Below, in pieces: positions 36,421 through 50,385 of a stretch of DNA of 64,000 nt. Location of the stretch: NCBI RefSeq assembly GCF_000327385.1, contig NW_008707481.1:376202-440201 (forward strand). Reading direction: 5' to 3'. The notes beneath the pieces are model-generated. The model was not told where the DNA came from. It saw only the letters and a list, made by a program, of their open reading frames with translations, and made no database searches. Source of the stretch: Lottia gigantea. Its lineage: Eukaryota > Mollusca > Gastropoda > Lottiidae. Made by a program: the position numbers and the translations under genes. The stretch's first letter is position 1. Each line of letters starts with the position of its first letter.

Positions 36421-39215
36421 AATTGATTATAAAAAGTCATAAAATTTTATACACTTGTGTTTAGAGTACATGCTGTTTTTATAGAAACAAAATCTATTGT
36501 TCGGAAAATTTAATAAATTTGTCACTGCTTGACAAATCTCAAATTTATTCATCGAGGATTTTCTAGTTGTTTCGATTGGCTAGTTTTCAATAATTCACTA
36601 CAATTGTCCCTGATAATGTGCCGATTGTTGTTGTAATTTGAAAATTATGGTTTTAGAGATTCAGAGTAAAAGGCAATCATTGTTCAAAATAGGGAAATAA
36701 TGTGTGATAAATTTCAAAACAAACGTTAACTTGAATGATTGAATTAATGAATTAGTCAGTGTAGTCATGCGATTAGAAGACAGGAAATTCAAATTATTTC
36801 TGGATAGCAATTTCATCAGTATGAATTTTTTACCCCACATTAGAGCATGTAAATTAAAATGATATAGTGTACATCAAATCAAATTCTGAAATTTGACAGC
36901 TTAAACTACACACTGAAGTTGACACCAAAGATGATGGTTAGTGTCCAGTTTTGTAGTACCAAGAACATCGCGAATGGTCAATGGTATTCAAATGAATTTG
37001 TATGAACTAATTTATGATGCCTATTGTAAAATGGTGATGAGAACAAAGTCCAAACAGATCTTAATCTTTTGAGATAATTCTCACTGAAAGAACTGGATGT
37101 TTGGTGCTGTACTTTACAACCCCTTCTCATCATCTGCTACCTCTGGTTCGAAGATTCCAATCAATCTACAATCCTTGATTTTGCTTCTGTTAGCTAGGCC
37201 ATTTGAACCAACTGAACTTTCCTCCTAGTTAACTGATCTTTGCAATTATTTTATAGAACCTTTTGTTTTTCCTGCATCAAGTGGAGTAATGTGACAGCCA
37301 AATTTGAAGAAATTTACTAAATTGTAGAGTGTCATTTTACAAAAAAATGTTGGAGGACTGAAACTTCATTGTTTATCTTAGGTATGACTAAAATATGTTT
37401 TCGGTGGACAGACAAAAGCTACAACCGACAACAGCCCTTCTGCAATTTTGCACCACGACAAAAGCCCCCATCGCCCAGAACAAAAGCCCCAGCAGATTTT
37501 CCTAAAACTGAACACAAGGCAAACTTAAATTTATTTATGGAATAATGTTTGATTCATAAGAAACAGAACAAAAGAAGAACAATTCCATATAGTACAGTAC
37601 TGACTACAGAATGCATCTACACTTGTCTTTAATCAATAATTTGAAGGTAGAATAATAGATTTAAACAATAGATTTCACAGCAGAAACCTAATATCAGCCA
37701 TATTGTATTTCTGGAGGTGATGACTCATACCTCGTCTTTTTCAATTAATGCCAGGTGACTCATCTACCTGGACTCACTTTCAGGAATATAGGAAACAGAT
37801 TCTTATTTGAGATTAGTTTATCTGAGTAGCTACAATAATTATTTATTAAATAATCAGAAAATAATTGGAGCAGATTATTGGGGATTTTCTAATATTAGAA
37901 TTGTATAGATGATTTTGTAGATGATTATATATGAATGATTAGAAATTTACAGTAGACTGGCACAATTTTTGGAAAATCAGCCTCTCCTCATAATTTTCTG
38001 ATGTGACATTGATTAATGCTATTCAAGGTCATTTCAAGAGTCCCTTAGTCCAAAAAGGTTTCATTGCCTATTAATGTTTGAATTTTTTTTAGGAAATAAT
38101 TCATTTGAATTGTAAATTTGTTTAAAAATCAATTGTAGAAACAATTGTCATAGATTGTGCTAAAATTATTATTGTTAACATGTAATAATAGCGTCTTTGG
38201 TTCCATTGAATTCAGGAAATGTCTGAAAGATCTCAAATATTGATTGATGCTGTTTGTCATGTGTTGAATGTGCAATGCTTATTGAATCAGAGATAATTAA
38301 CTTGGCTAAATGATATTATCTAATTACACAATCTCAATAACAATACATGCACACACTTGGTGCTGTCATAATAGAACAACAGGTAAACAATGCACCTGTA
38401 TTACCATGACAACCAAACTCTACTAGATTTTATGATAAATCATCCAATTATTATATAATTCTATATGATGTATGACTTTACAGGTTTTTTTTTTATTATT
38501 GACATGTAAATTTTGATATGAGAATTATTGTTAGAACTTGTGTATTTATTTTTAACAATTTGTGTCCAATAGTCCATACGACCTGTGTATTTGTAATTAT
38601 TTGTGGCATTTGATTGTAATTTTTGATCAATACTTTAATATAAGATTAATTATTAGAACACCTCAGTTTTCTTCCTTCCTTTATGATTATTTTCCCACAT
38701 GTTCAGAGAGTTAAATTGCTTGATTTCACTAAACTAATTAAAGCTAGAAATCTATAAGTGCCAATCAAATACTACCTGGAAGTTTGAGAACAATAAGACA
38801 AACCAAGTGCTACCTTTATTCTGCCAACAAGTCTATTGTGAGGAATATCTTTCATCATGATCTTATATTGTGGACTTAATGATTCGCTTTTTTGATTTGC
38901 ATTATTGTTGTGTTTAGTCAAAGTAATGAAAATTTAATTTGATATAGAGTTATAGAATGAAATAATATTAGTTGTGTATGTTTTGGGGACTAAGAATGGT
39001 AATATTTCAATGCTTGTTGTAAATGATTGGATATTGTACATCAATGAGACAGAATGTTCTAAAACAACCAATGTTTCATGGTTTTATATCTGGAAGAGTT
39101 AAAAGACAAAAATGGTGTAATATTAGTTGTGTATCATTAAAACTGGATGTTCTGATGTTCTGGAACAAACCACTTTTCACCATGGTTATATCTATGTAGC
39201 TACCTACTGAATCTC
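36421..39215 (+). other. intron 3, no gene seen
   Basis: AT-rich sequence. 37400-37500 has a C-rich stretch with repeated ACAAAAGCCC words. Two TGACTCA sites lie 32 bp apart near 37721 and 37755. A short match to the MITE at 63622 (GCGTCTTTGGTTCCATTGAA) lies near 38191. Confidence 0.45.
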
Positions 39216-39427
39216 TGGGCCACGTTTCTCAAAATATCTTATGACTAACGACTTAAGACTAAACTTACAACTGTCTTAAGTTTACGATTACGTATGTTTC
39301 TTAAAGTCTATCATGTCACGAATAATCTCATGATGATATTGATCTTGCAATTTTTGAGAAACGTCATTAACAATCAAATCAGCACTTACGATCTAAGATT
39401 GATCGTAAAAATTTTGGAGAAACAGGG
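39216..39427. mobile_element. foldback element, GGGCCACGTTTCTC type
   Basis: The left end GGGCCACGTTTCTCAAAATA pairs with the right end TTTTGGAGAAACAGGG. The inverted similarity (roughly 70%) continues inward through TTA-GA-TAA words. It is short and non-coding, consistent with a MITE. Confidence 0.6.
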
Positions 39428-41439
39428 ATTATTAGAGTTATATTTTGGTAGTTTTTCAGAGTGGTAAATAAACATATATTGATGTTGATTGTCAGTGTAT
39501 TTGATTAGTATTGCATGACTACAACATAAACATAACCAAGAAATCATATGCAGATACGCTGTATAATATTTTATTTTCATTTTAAAATTGTGTAAAGATC
39601 ACATCTTTCTTTGATTTGTAATTAGAAGTTAAAAACAGAATAATGTTAATTTGGTGGTATTTAATAAATTTTGTTTATGAACTTTTAATATCTACTGAAT
39701 GAACATGATTGATCTATAATCAAGAGAGATAACTCTAGGGAAACCTTACCAGTAATTTGTCGATATTACAGTAGAAATAGATGACGACTGCTAAATCTCG
39801 TGAGACTTATTTGATGGTAGATAAAACGGTAGGTAGTCACTTATTTCCAGTACTCTATTTAAACTTAATCTAATTTGCTGATTCATTGACAGGCAATTAG
39901 TAGGCATTGTTTTTGTCTCTGCAGGCTTTTACCCTCCATTTTATAAGTCTTACACACCATTCAGAGATATTGTCCACGGCCTGTAGATTTCTATTCACTA
40001 GAATTCTAGCTGGTCTTTCTACAGGAAGTCTCTAATATATTAAAACAATTAAGGTCTAGCTATAGTGGTAAAAGAGTCTCTTATTACTGACCATGTACAA
40101 GTTTCTCTAATTGACCAATAGAATGATTCAAGCTAATACCAACTCAATGAGAAATGACCAGGATTTAGTTAATGAACTCATTGAGGATGTTCTTTGATAA
40201 GATATTGACTAGATATAGGGTTAGATCAAAGATTGACTTGTATTTCTGCTAGATATTTGATAGATCCCACATGACACTGGATGTAAAAGATTACTAGCAG
40301 TTAGAAACCGACAATTGAATTCCAAATCATAGTATTGTAATACAATGCTTGCACTTTTACTTATAGTGAGATGTGGCACTCAAAATGTGCTAACATTACA
40401 ATAATATAACTTATTTAGTTGATAATTCTATGAACCTATTTAGTATATTTAATGTCAATCATCTAACTGAATGTTACCCAAGGTTATAAGTGCTGTACCA
40501 CTTTGTCATTTGATTTACCAACTAAACATCACTCTTGGGGAGTCCACTGAGCGAAAATATTTATTTGGTATATTTATTCCTTACCTTTTACTCAATAAAC
40601 TTTATGATGAGTTTGTTAAAAATAAACAGTTATCATTATAATCATATTTACAATAAACATAGATAAGTCATCAGATGCTTGTACTTATTAGTAAGGAACT
40701 ATAATATTGTTATACAATTTCACCAATATCCTGTTCTTCTACAGTCTTCAGTATAATAGGAATAATTGAGATAAATCCCTTAATGCCTTAAATATACCTA
40801 TACTATAATCCCTTAATCCCTGGACAGATTACAATTAATCCCCAGTAGACAGACTTAAGTCTGCTTTATTTGATTGTAAGAAGGAAATTGACCATCTCTT
40901 GTTGAGTTATTTGATTCTTAGATTCCTGTAATTGACCTTTCCAGTTCCATATTGACCATTCCATTAATTGTGGATAAATTAGAAATATCGGGAGATCTAT
41001 TGATGGCTTGGTTCATGGTAATTAAAGTCTTGTAATACTAGGCATTGCAAGTGATCTAGAATGGAATACCCCACCAGAAAAGAAACATTTCTGATACCAT
41101 TGCTTGCAAGAATTGGACAGTGTCATTTCTGATTATTTACTGCCAGATTAACTTTGAGTTCAACAAATAGCAGTACAGTGAAATCCATGTAAACAACATC
41201 CCCAGTAAACCAGCATACTAATGCTTTTAAAAGTTGGACAGACTTATAATAATTTAATCCCAGATATATAATTGGCATGTAGTTCTCACCATCTTTGTTT
41301 AATGAGCTGATAAAGTTCAGTGTCAGCTAGGATCTGAGTTCAGTTCTATTTCAGTTTTAACAAAATGTATGTTGGCATTTAAGACTATCTGATGTAGATA
41401 TCATTGATATTATAACACCATCAATAATAATAAGATCCT
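39428..41439 (+). other. intron 3, no gene seen
   Basis: AT-rich intronic sequence with no recognised repeat. Confidence 0.5.
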
Positions 41440-41546
41440 GCCCCGTATTCTCGAAACAATCTTGGCTCTAGGATGTCCTAAGTTCTTATCTTCTAACATT
41501 GATTCTAGGACATCCTAGCGCTAGGATCGTTTCTAGAATAAGGGGC
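41440..41546. repeat. inverted repeat: 41-bp arms, 25-bp loop
   Basis: The arms 41440-41480 and 41506-41546 match at 35 of 41 positions (ends GCCCCGTATTCTCGAAAC and GTTTCTAGAATAAGGGGC). A small foldback element is likely; it lies just beyond the 3' end of the LINE. Confidence 0.85.
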
Positions 41547-41579
41547 CTGGAATCAATGCAAACACTGCTGAAATATATT

Positions 41580-44285
41580 TTCATCTTGATTTAAACAATA
41601 TTTATTCAAGTAATTACAGTAATGATTACACAATAGTTATACAAGAATTGGATTCGGAAAAAAGAACAAGCTTATATGAATCCGTCTCCGAAGGTAATTA
41701 CAAAAATATGGTACAGGGCGTTCAAATTGACAATGTTTAAAATACAAGAAGTGGGGTGCGAAGGAGAAAGTAATGTGCTTGTATATACATGAGAGTACAG
41801 TATAGGTTGTAGATTGGAGGTGAGAGCAATAAGTCAGTGGTTTGATTTGGTTGTCGCCATTAGGACACGGATAGCACGAGCCACAATCACCAGGCCGAGT
41901 GGTTTGAGGTATATATACATTAAAGGAAGATCAGGTTTTAAGGTGACAGCAACTTACTAGACCAATTAGTTTTTTTGGAAGCGTTTGGAGGTCGCTATGA
42001 AGTCTTGTACTTCTTCAAATATGATTATGTTTTCCTTGTTGGACAGATTGGGTTCACCTTTCAGTAAGATCTGAGAATCGAGATAACTTGGGTCAAGATT
42101 ACGTAAGGTTAGCATGCATTGGTCATGGTACAGAGGACAGTGGAGGAGGAAATGATCAGCGTCTTCGATTGGATGGCCACATTGACAGCTTGGGTTTATG
42201 GAGAGATGATGTAGGAACTTGTGGAAATTTAGATCGCTCATGCTGTTTCGAATCCTACAGTGGCGTATTTGATTAATTCTTCTACCGGTATAGAAATGAG
42301 ACGGAGGGCTGATGAATGTTCGAGATATATTTTGTTTAAAGGTTTGTAGATTTTGTGATTGTTTTATTTGATTGGGCAGTTCGTTCCATTTGTGTACGGT
42401 TGATGGCAGAAAGGAATCGAAATACAGGTTCGATTTGGCTGGAAGTTCACGATGGCTTTGGTTATTTCGAAGTATGTAATGGATTGAGTAACCAGTTTCG
42501 GGTGGGATGAGGTTGTTAAGATAGGGTGGTGCTAGATTATTGTTCATCCTGAAGAAAAGGTTTAGTTTATGCAGTGACCGGCGCTCTTTCAGAGTGGAGA
42601 ATCCAGACTCTTCATACAGTTGGCAGTGGGAGGTGCCACGGACCAGACCTGTTATAGTTCGCAGCGCATCAAGGTGGAGATTTTCAATTCAGGTTGAATC
42701 AATGTCACTACAATTGTCCCAGACGACATCCCCGAAGTCAAAATGGGGCATGATGAAGGATTTATATATGATCTCGAGGGATTTTCTGCATAGGCCATAT
42801 TTCAAGACTCGAAGACAATTTATTGATTTAGTCGTTTTTGTTATTACAGAGTTGATATGTTCCTTCCAGTCTGAACTAAGAATAATGCCGAGATGTTTGT
42901 GGTGGTAAGAGTCAGTTATGGTACGGTTATTGAATTCAAGGGTAAAATTTGATGGTGCTGATTTCCTGGAGAAGGTCATACTAATGGTTTTTTCTGGGTA
43001 GAATACGACGTTCCACGATTTGGACCCGTTTTTTATTACTTTCAGATCATTGTTGATGATATTTTGGCAAGCATCAGGATTGTGGATTGACATATACATG
43101 GAAGTGTCATCGGCAAATAGGCGAACTGTGGACTTAATATCTTTGATTATGTCGTTTATGTATATTATAAAAAGTAGGGGACCCAGAACAGACCCTTGCG
43201 GGACACCATTTGGGATTTCTCTAGCGTTTGAAGAAATACCGCTCAAGACGACAGACTGGGTTCTGGATAGGTAGCTTTTAATAAGTTTTAGAAGATCTCC
43301 CTTAATTCCTCTTGACTTAAGTTTCCACAGAAGTCCGGGGTGCCACACTCGATCAAAAGCCTTACTGATATCAAAGAAGATTGCCTTTACCTCTGTACCA
43401 CTATCTACCTCCCTGCTTAATTGGTTGTAGATATCAACAAGCTGATAGACACAACAGTCCTTTTCTCTAAAGCCTGATTGTGCAGGAGTTAAGATTTGAT
43501 TTAGGAGGAGAAAGTTGTGTAAATAGTTGAAGATGCATTTTTCGAAGACTTTACTCAAGGAACTTAGCAGGGATATTGGCCTATAATTTGAACAGATGTG
43601 TGGATCACCTTTCTTATAAACTGGGACTACGTTAGCCCGTTTCCAGATGGCTGGAAAGCGAGAATTTCTCTGTAGAGCACTGAATAATCTTGAGAGAGGA
43701 GAGCTCAGGGATTGACTACATTTGTTTAGGATTTTATTGTTGATATAATCGCAGTCAGATGCCTTGTTTGGTTTCAATGATGATAAGATGCACTTAATGT
43801 CATCAGAAGTGAATTCAGGCTGATCTATTTCTACTTCACAATTTGGCAGAGGTGGAAGTTGTGATGAATTCGGGAGATTCGCTTGATTTACAAAGAAGTC
43901 ATTGAGGATTTCAGCCTTTTCTACAGCATTATCAGCGACACGGTTAGACAACAGCAAGGGCGGAATTTTGTCTTTTTTTGCATTCAGGCCATATGTGCTA
44001 GATCGCACAAGTTTCCACCAATTTTTGTTTATGGAAGTCCCCATTGCTGATTTTGTCATCCAATTTATCATTGTGCTCATGTTTGACTTTACGGATCTCT
44101 GCAGTGACAACATTTCTGAACTGTCGAAACTGTTGCCATGATTGTGGTGTCATGGATGATTTTGCTCGTCTGTACAGTCGGTTGCGTTTCGTATGATACG
44201 CCGAAGGTACCCGTTCATCCATTCTTTGTCGCGATCACGTATAGTAACTTCCTTGTGCGGAACAAACAGATGTATACCATTTATA
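41580..44285 (-). mobile_element. CR1/Jockey-type LINE, 5'-truncated
   Basis: On the minus strand the element starts inside the linker between endonuclease and RT (FVPHKEVTIRDRDKEWMN near 44270-44225) and runs through RT and the C-terminal domain to a ~390-bp 3' UTR. No endonuclease is present and no target duplication was found, so the left limit is approximate. The coding part has two frame changes in the linker (near 44200 and 44050) and one in-frame stop after the RT. Confidence 0.88.
41966..44113 (-). pseudogene. LINE ORF2: reverse transcriptase and C-terminal domain, one in-frame stop
   Basis: The 474-codon frame (44113-42689) has the RT motifs in order: YKKGDPHICSNYRPISLL, LTPAQSGFREKD, FFDISKAFDRVWH (motif A aspartates), NGVPQGSVLGPLLFIIYIND (motif B), LFADDTSMY (motif C, FADD), HLGIILSSDW. 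A single TGA at 42689-42691 interrupts it; the same frame continues for 47 codons (IENLHLDALRTITG...) into the 193-codon C-terminal frame (42547-41966). That part ends with a zinc-type motif CQCGHPIEDADHFLLHC. TGA where the family often has a basic residue fits a C-to-T change. RT would copy LINE RNA at a nicked target; this copy is unlikely to make the full protein. Confidence 0.88.
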
Positions 44286-45358
44286 ATGACCTGTGATATT
44301 TGAGTTGCATATTTTCATCTTCCATCTTAACAGTAGTTCTGTCTCTTTAAAGATGTATTAGAAGTTCAATGTATGGGATGAGATAATTTCCTAAAAATAC
44401 TCACCACTGATACTATCTATGTATAGTCAAAGGTTATTAGAGCAGTTTACAGTAACAGCCTTTTCAACATTATATAGTAAATATTCTCTATTGGTCCATT
44501 TTCACATATTTCACTTGTTTATTTCCATTAAAACTTTAAACCATCAAAACCATCATTCATATTTTTAGTTACTATCCCCTTGTTTTGTAACAAAAATAAA
44601 ATGTGTGCTTAGTAAGATCATTCAACACATGTAAATCAAAAGGGAGCTTGCAAATATTTTTTCCTAATTGCACATTTCATAGCATTGCCTTTTTCAATAG
44701 ATCAATTAGGTAGAGAAAAGTAGGACATTTAATTCCATTTCATCCTGGCAATTTCATATGATCAGTAATATCTGGAATACTTAGATTAGAGAAATAGAAA
44801 TTGAAGTAATTTCGTCTATTGACAAATCAGATTACAGCATTTCATTTCAAATCTTACTGAGATTATTCACATAGAACGAACAACTTGCTGAACTCTGATC
44901 AGAAAATAACATAATATCAGTCGAATAAAAAAAATATCGACATTTTACGACATATTTCTCATATCAGGCTACAATTTCTGATGTATTTCTGACATATTTA
45001 GACAAATCACAATATCTATATGCCAGTTAAGATGAAGAATTCTTTCAGGATATTTTACAACTCATGTATTATGATTTACATCTCATTAATAGAACATTCA
45101 AATATTTTTATGTCTGCCTGTAGCGGAGTTAATTTTACATTACAGGTTTCAATCTCAAAGTTCAGATTTCTTTTTATGATTCTGACGTAAATGTAGTTCA
45201 ATTGTCTAAGAGCTTCACTTTGTCTCTTCAATGACAGTCAGAGTAAGAAAGTTATATATGTCAATTAATGTTTTTTTTTTCATTTTGCAATCGAGTTCTA
45301 TTGAAAGTCAAAACCAAGCCCACAATGTAGACACAAAATAAGTCTTGAACTATGTCAT
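44286..45358 (+). other. intron 3, no gene seen
   Basis: AT-rich intronic sequence. Confidence 0.5.
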
Positions 45359-46138
45359 TTTTATACGCCCACATAAAATGTGGAGCATATATTGTCGTCA
45401 CCCATGTCCGTCCGTCCGTCCATCCATCGGTCCGTCTTTTTAGCTTGTAAACACTCTACATGCCACAATTCTTGCTGGATTTTGACGAAACTTGGTGAAG
45501 TTGTTTATTAGCACCCAAGGATAAACCCTATTGAAAATCAAAAAGATCGAAAAATATTTAATATGAGTTATTGCCCTTGTTCTTCAAACCACGTTCAAAT
45601 TTTTATCTTGTAAACACCCTACATGCCACAATTCTCGCTAGATTTTTATGAAACTTGGTGAAGTTGTTTATTATCACCCTAGGATGAACCCTATTGAAAA
45701 TCAGAAATATTAAAAAATATTTCATATGAGTTATTGCCCTTGTTCTTCAAAATGCTTTCAGTTTTCAGCTCGTTAACACTCTACAGGCCACAATTCTTGA
45801 CCAATTTTGACGAAACTTACTGAAATTGTTTATTATCACCCAAGGATAAACCTTATTGAAAGTCAGACATATCGAAAAATATTTAGTATGAGTTATTGCC
45901 CTTGTTCTTCAAAACCCGTTCATTCAATTTTTAGCTCGTAAACTTCCTGCAGGGCACAATTCTTGATGGATTTAATGAAACTTTGTGAAATTGTGTATAA
46001 TCACCCAAGGATGAACCCTATTGAAAATCAAGAATATCGAAAATTATTTGATATAAGATATTGCCCTTGTTCTTCAATGTTCATTTTCATCAAACAAAGC
46101 TGCCAGTGGGCGTATTTTACCTTGCCTGGCAAGCTATC
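45359..46138 (+). mobile_element. CCCACAT/GTCCGTCC repeat family, copy B
   Basis: It starts TTTATACGCCCACATAAAAT and has the GTCCGTCCGTCC tract. It then holds four monomers of ~164 bp starting near 45441, 45604, 45768 and 45932 (AGCT-GTAAACACTCTACA), each ending GAGTTATTGCCCTTGTTCTT or a close variant. It closes GTGGGCGTATTTTACCTTGC then CTGGCAAGCTA. The start and end share an inverted word (ATACGCCCAC / GTGGGCGTAT). Confidence 0.85.
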
Positions 46139-46730
46139 TTTATACGCCCACATGAAATGGGGGGGCGTATATTGTCGTCACCCTGTCGGTCGGTCGAAAA
46201 TTGCTCATAAACACTCTACAAAACTCAATTCTTGAATGATTTCAAGGAAACTTGGTATGGTTGTTTGTGATCACCCAAGGCTGAACTCTATTGAAAATCA
46301 GAAAAATCGAAAAATATTTAGTATGAGTTGTTGCCCTTGTTCATTAAAGTGTGTTCAATTTTTAGCTCCAAAACACTCCAGAAGGCACAAATCTTGACGG
46401 ATTTAGATGAAACTTGGTATGAGTGTTCGTAATCACCTAAGGATGAACCCTATTGAAAATCAGAAGAATCGCATAATAATTAATATGAGTTATTGTCCTT
46501 GTTTTTGAAAATGCGTTAAATTTTTAGCTTGTAAATGCTCTAGAGGGTTCAATTATTGGCAGATTTTGACGAAACTTGGTAATATTATTCTGTATCACCT
46601 CAAAAAGTTCAAAAGAAGTGTATGTCTGAAGGTTAAATATTTCATACTGGTAATTGTTACTGTACTGCCAAATATTTTTATTTTAAATCAAAGCTGGTAG
46701 TGTATATTACCTTGCCTTTGAAAGGAATTG
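46139..46730 (+). mobile_element. CCCACAT repeat family, copy C (head-to-tail with B)
   Basis: It begins immediately after copy B with TTTATACGCCCACATGAAAT and has about three ~160-bp monomers (near 46204, 46363, 46527), then TATATTACCTTGCC. It is diverged from B, so the tandem arrangement is not recent. Confidence 0.8.
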
Positions 46731-49700
46731 CAGGTAAAATGAGAAATTGGAATAAATGGGATGCTGAGGCGTAATTTTCTCTTATTAAATGTAATAGTTT
46801 TGTACAGGTACAATTGGGTCTGTACAGGTGAAGGTTTTAAATAGTTGCGTTATCCTTTTAAGTCTTACAATTCTTCAAGAAAAATATTAATAATATTGAA
46901 GACATTTTACAAAGCTGTTTTATTTTGCCTTAATTTGAATAATTTTCAGACATTTTCAAAATTCTTGTTGTTCAACAGCTGATATGACACCACAAGTCTA
47001 TTATTCTATTAACCAGTTTTATTTATTACTTTTAATAATTTGAGAAAATTACAGGTTTTCAACATTCCTTACATTATTTAATTATGGATTTTTTTTCACA
47101 CTTAGAGTTCAATTAAAGATAGATTCCCCTGTTAAAATCATTAGAGAAAGTGTTATTTTGATATAACTGTAGCAGTGGGGTGGGGAATTTTATTTATTTA
47201 TCATGGAATCCTTATTCAAAAACTACTGTAATTACATGTTAGAACCTTTCATGAATAAATCCCATTAAAGCTAATTAGAAATAGAGTTATATGAATCAGT
47301 AGCTATTGTGGTTGTTGGTTATTCAAGATGTGATATCTATATACAGTTTCATAGAAAGTTTTGGCATACCATACAGTTGAATTTCTCACTATATGCTACA
47401 GAACCATATTCTTTCTTTACAGCTTGTATCAGCACATTCAGTCTTTTTCTAAGGCACTTACACTGCATCTAGTGTCCAAGTCTCAAGTATCTGCTGTTCC
47501 TTTCATTGTACATAAGAAAAATGTTTCTTATATTAGGTTCTAATCTTAGGATTGAAATATGTTGTTATGATTAAGGGTTCGTGTCACTGACTATTTTATC
47601 TTTTCCTGGTTCTGGTTAAAACTTACTAGAGAATTGGAGGTAACCATTATTAATAATTCAATAGTGTAATTTATAGAAATACTGTGTAACTAGTTTTTAA
47701 ACAAAGGATTTTCAGGTCGATATCAAAATTCTTGAGTTTAGAATTGTAACAGATGCTGTGATATATAGGTCAGAGGTTAAAAAAGGTAATGCCCTTAAAA
47801 TATCAATATCTTTCATTCATAATAACAACAATTACATTATCCTGTTATCCTGTAGTTGTAATAGCTTACACTTATTGGAACATTGGGCATCATCTACTTC
47901 TACTTGTGCAACAGAAGCTGTGAAACAGAGGCAAGATGTACTTTTAGCTTTGATAATCTCACACCACTTCAGTGTATAGGATTTGTGTATGAATTCTGGA
48001 ATATCAGCATATATCAGTTATTATGATGAAATTGCTGAAGATGATTTTAAAATCATAAAATATAACTTTCATTAACAGTGATATTACTGGACAATTGGAC
48101 TAGATGTGCATAATAGTTTGGAATCTCCATTGCTATGCTTATATAGTTATTTTGACTTCAATAACTTCTATAGGGTAAGATAGAAGACAACGAAATGCTA
48201 TGTAATATTTTATATAACACAGGAAAGGTTATATCAAATAACAATAAAATAGTGACAATAAAAAACAATAAAATAGTAACAATAAATAACAATAAAATAG
48301 TAACAATAAATAACAATTGTTATGATCAATGTTGTCCCAATGTTTAATTTTGTGAGAATGGCTTGGCATAAAGATCTGACAGATCTTGTATACTGTGGTC
48401 AGTTGTCAAATCCTTTAAGGCAACATTCTCTTCCCTCTGTGATAACCAGTGACCATTCTGGAATGCATTTTCTTTTTGATTTTGAAATAACCAGTGATTT
48501 ATATATACAAATCATGTTATAAATGGAACTATAGATTATTTCTAGTTTAAGTACGACCATAAACTCTAGTAATGATGGTCAGTGAGTCAATATGAACTCA
48601 AACGAGTGGTTTATTGTTTGTGTCATGTCAGCGTAAAAGCTTTGGTATCATGGGTATGTCAACTTCAATATTCGACTCATCTCCCACTATTGTCTCAATA
48701 TGTACCAACAAATTATTAAAGTGTTTTAGCAGAAAAATATTTTAAAAGCGATGTATGTGTTGTAATATTGAATGAATGGTGTTTAGATGTGAACTGAACG
48801 TGGTCTGTATTAGAGTATGTGTAAACATTGGGTTCTATTGATGATGGTCAATATGTCTCTTTAGATAATAACTGTTTTAAATGTTGATGTGGGACTTTGG
48901 ATACACATTGAAACACCTCATACCACTTACCAACTGTGTTTTCCCTCTACTGTGAACTTCAAGGGCATCATGCCACGCTTAATCCATTTTTATGCAATTT
49001 TGCTATATTGGCATACAGTTAAGCTGCTTTAAATGTCTTATTGGAGGTGGTCTTTTCTGATTATCTCTTATGGAAATCTACTTATGCTGAATTTTGATGA
49101 ATTGTTACACCAATTGCTTAAAATTCTGAAATCACATCCATGGGTTAGAACAATCCAGAAATTAGAAAGTTCTTTTCAATTTTCCCTCACAGTATCTGTT
49201 CATAATGGAGTTTGCTGTTATTGGTATTATAATCTCAGTATATTTATACTGTAATAATATTAGAAACTACAGTCTGGATTCAAAGTGAGATATATAAGAG
49301 ATGATACGTCAACAAGAAATATGAATGATTTAATTCCCATCCATATAATATGATATATCTTGTAGTAAATCTATCAATATGATATCGCCAATCTACCAAC
49401 ATGTAAATCATCTTCTTTAACTCAACTTTCAACCAATCCAAATTTGACAAGTCAGAAACTATGTCAATATTTGTATACATAGTTTCATTTCACCGATAAT
49501 CAAATTTAGTTTCAACTCAAGTATGTGTGCTACTTATGATTGAAGAGTTTAGTCAAGGGGGACAACTTTGTTTGCTGTTTCGTTCATGTTTATTATGGCT
49601 TGGTCCCAACAATTTGGTGGTAGCTGGCATTGAATTGAAGACATAAAATATCCCACAGTTGACTTGGGAAAAACAGTAAACTGTAAAATATAAGCTTGCA

Positions 49701-50385
49701 TCGTCTCTCCAACACATTTGAAGCTTTACATATTTCTACTGTGTTTCATTTTAGTTGGTAAACCTTCAGGTTCAGGAATGGGGTCATGACTATTCATATC
49801 AGATAGAAAAGGCATTCATTCCCAAGAAGTAAGGGCCTCAAAAATACTTCTATAGTCTGAAGCCTGATGCATTGTGGATGATTTCTTGAAAAGTGTTGGT
49901 CTTGATTAGGATGTAAATGGGTATAAATAATACCACAATGGTTGCCCAAGAGCTAAAAGACATTGTAGACATAATATTCCTTATGTTTTCTATCTCAGAT
50001 TCCTTATGATTTTGTTTGAACTGTTCCATTGCTTTCAAATTTTAGAAAGCTTGTCTGACCTGGAACTTTGTTTACTAAATGTTTGTTTGAAATATTGGAG
50101 AGAAAATTGATTTTCAGTATGAAGAATATAAAATGAAGTAATTTCAATAAGTACAAACCGTCTGGAACAATAAAAATATTATTATTGAAATTTCTTCTTT
50201 CTCTTATTTCATGAACAAGCACGAATATTTGAAAAGAAAAACCAAGTTCTGAACATGCTGTTTGTTTTGGAAGAATCTAGATTTGAGTCCAGTTTCTCTT
50301 GCTGGTACCATGTCTGCTGAAATATATTGATAATATTTGTTGCTAAATGATTAAACTATTTTGGAACTGAAATTTATATTTCATC
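46731..50385 (+). other. intron 3, no gene seen
   Basis: AT-rich intronic sequence with short chance open frames only, apart from the 24-bp repeat at 48236. Confidence 0.5.
48236..48316. repeat. 24-bp tandem repeat (AACAATAAAATAGTAACAATAAAT)n
   Basis: About three and a half copies of an A-rich unit built on AACAATAAAATAGT. Confidence 0.88.

Noticed and set aside
42540-44141. Plus-strand open frames at 42540, 43020 and 43902
   Set aside because: Shadows of the minus-strand LINE reverse transcriptase.
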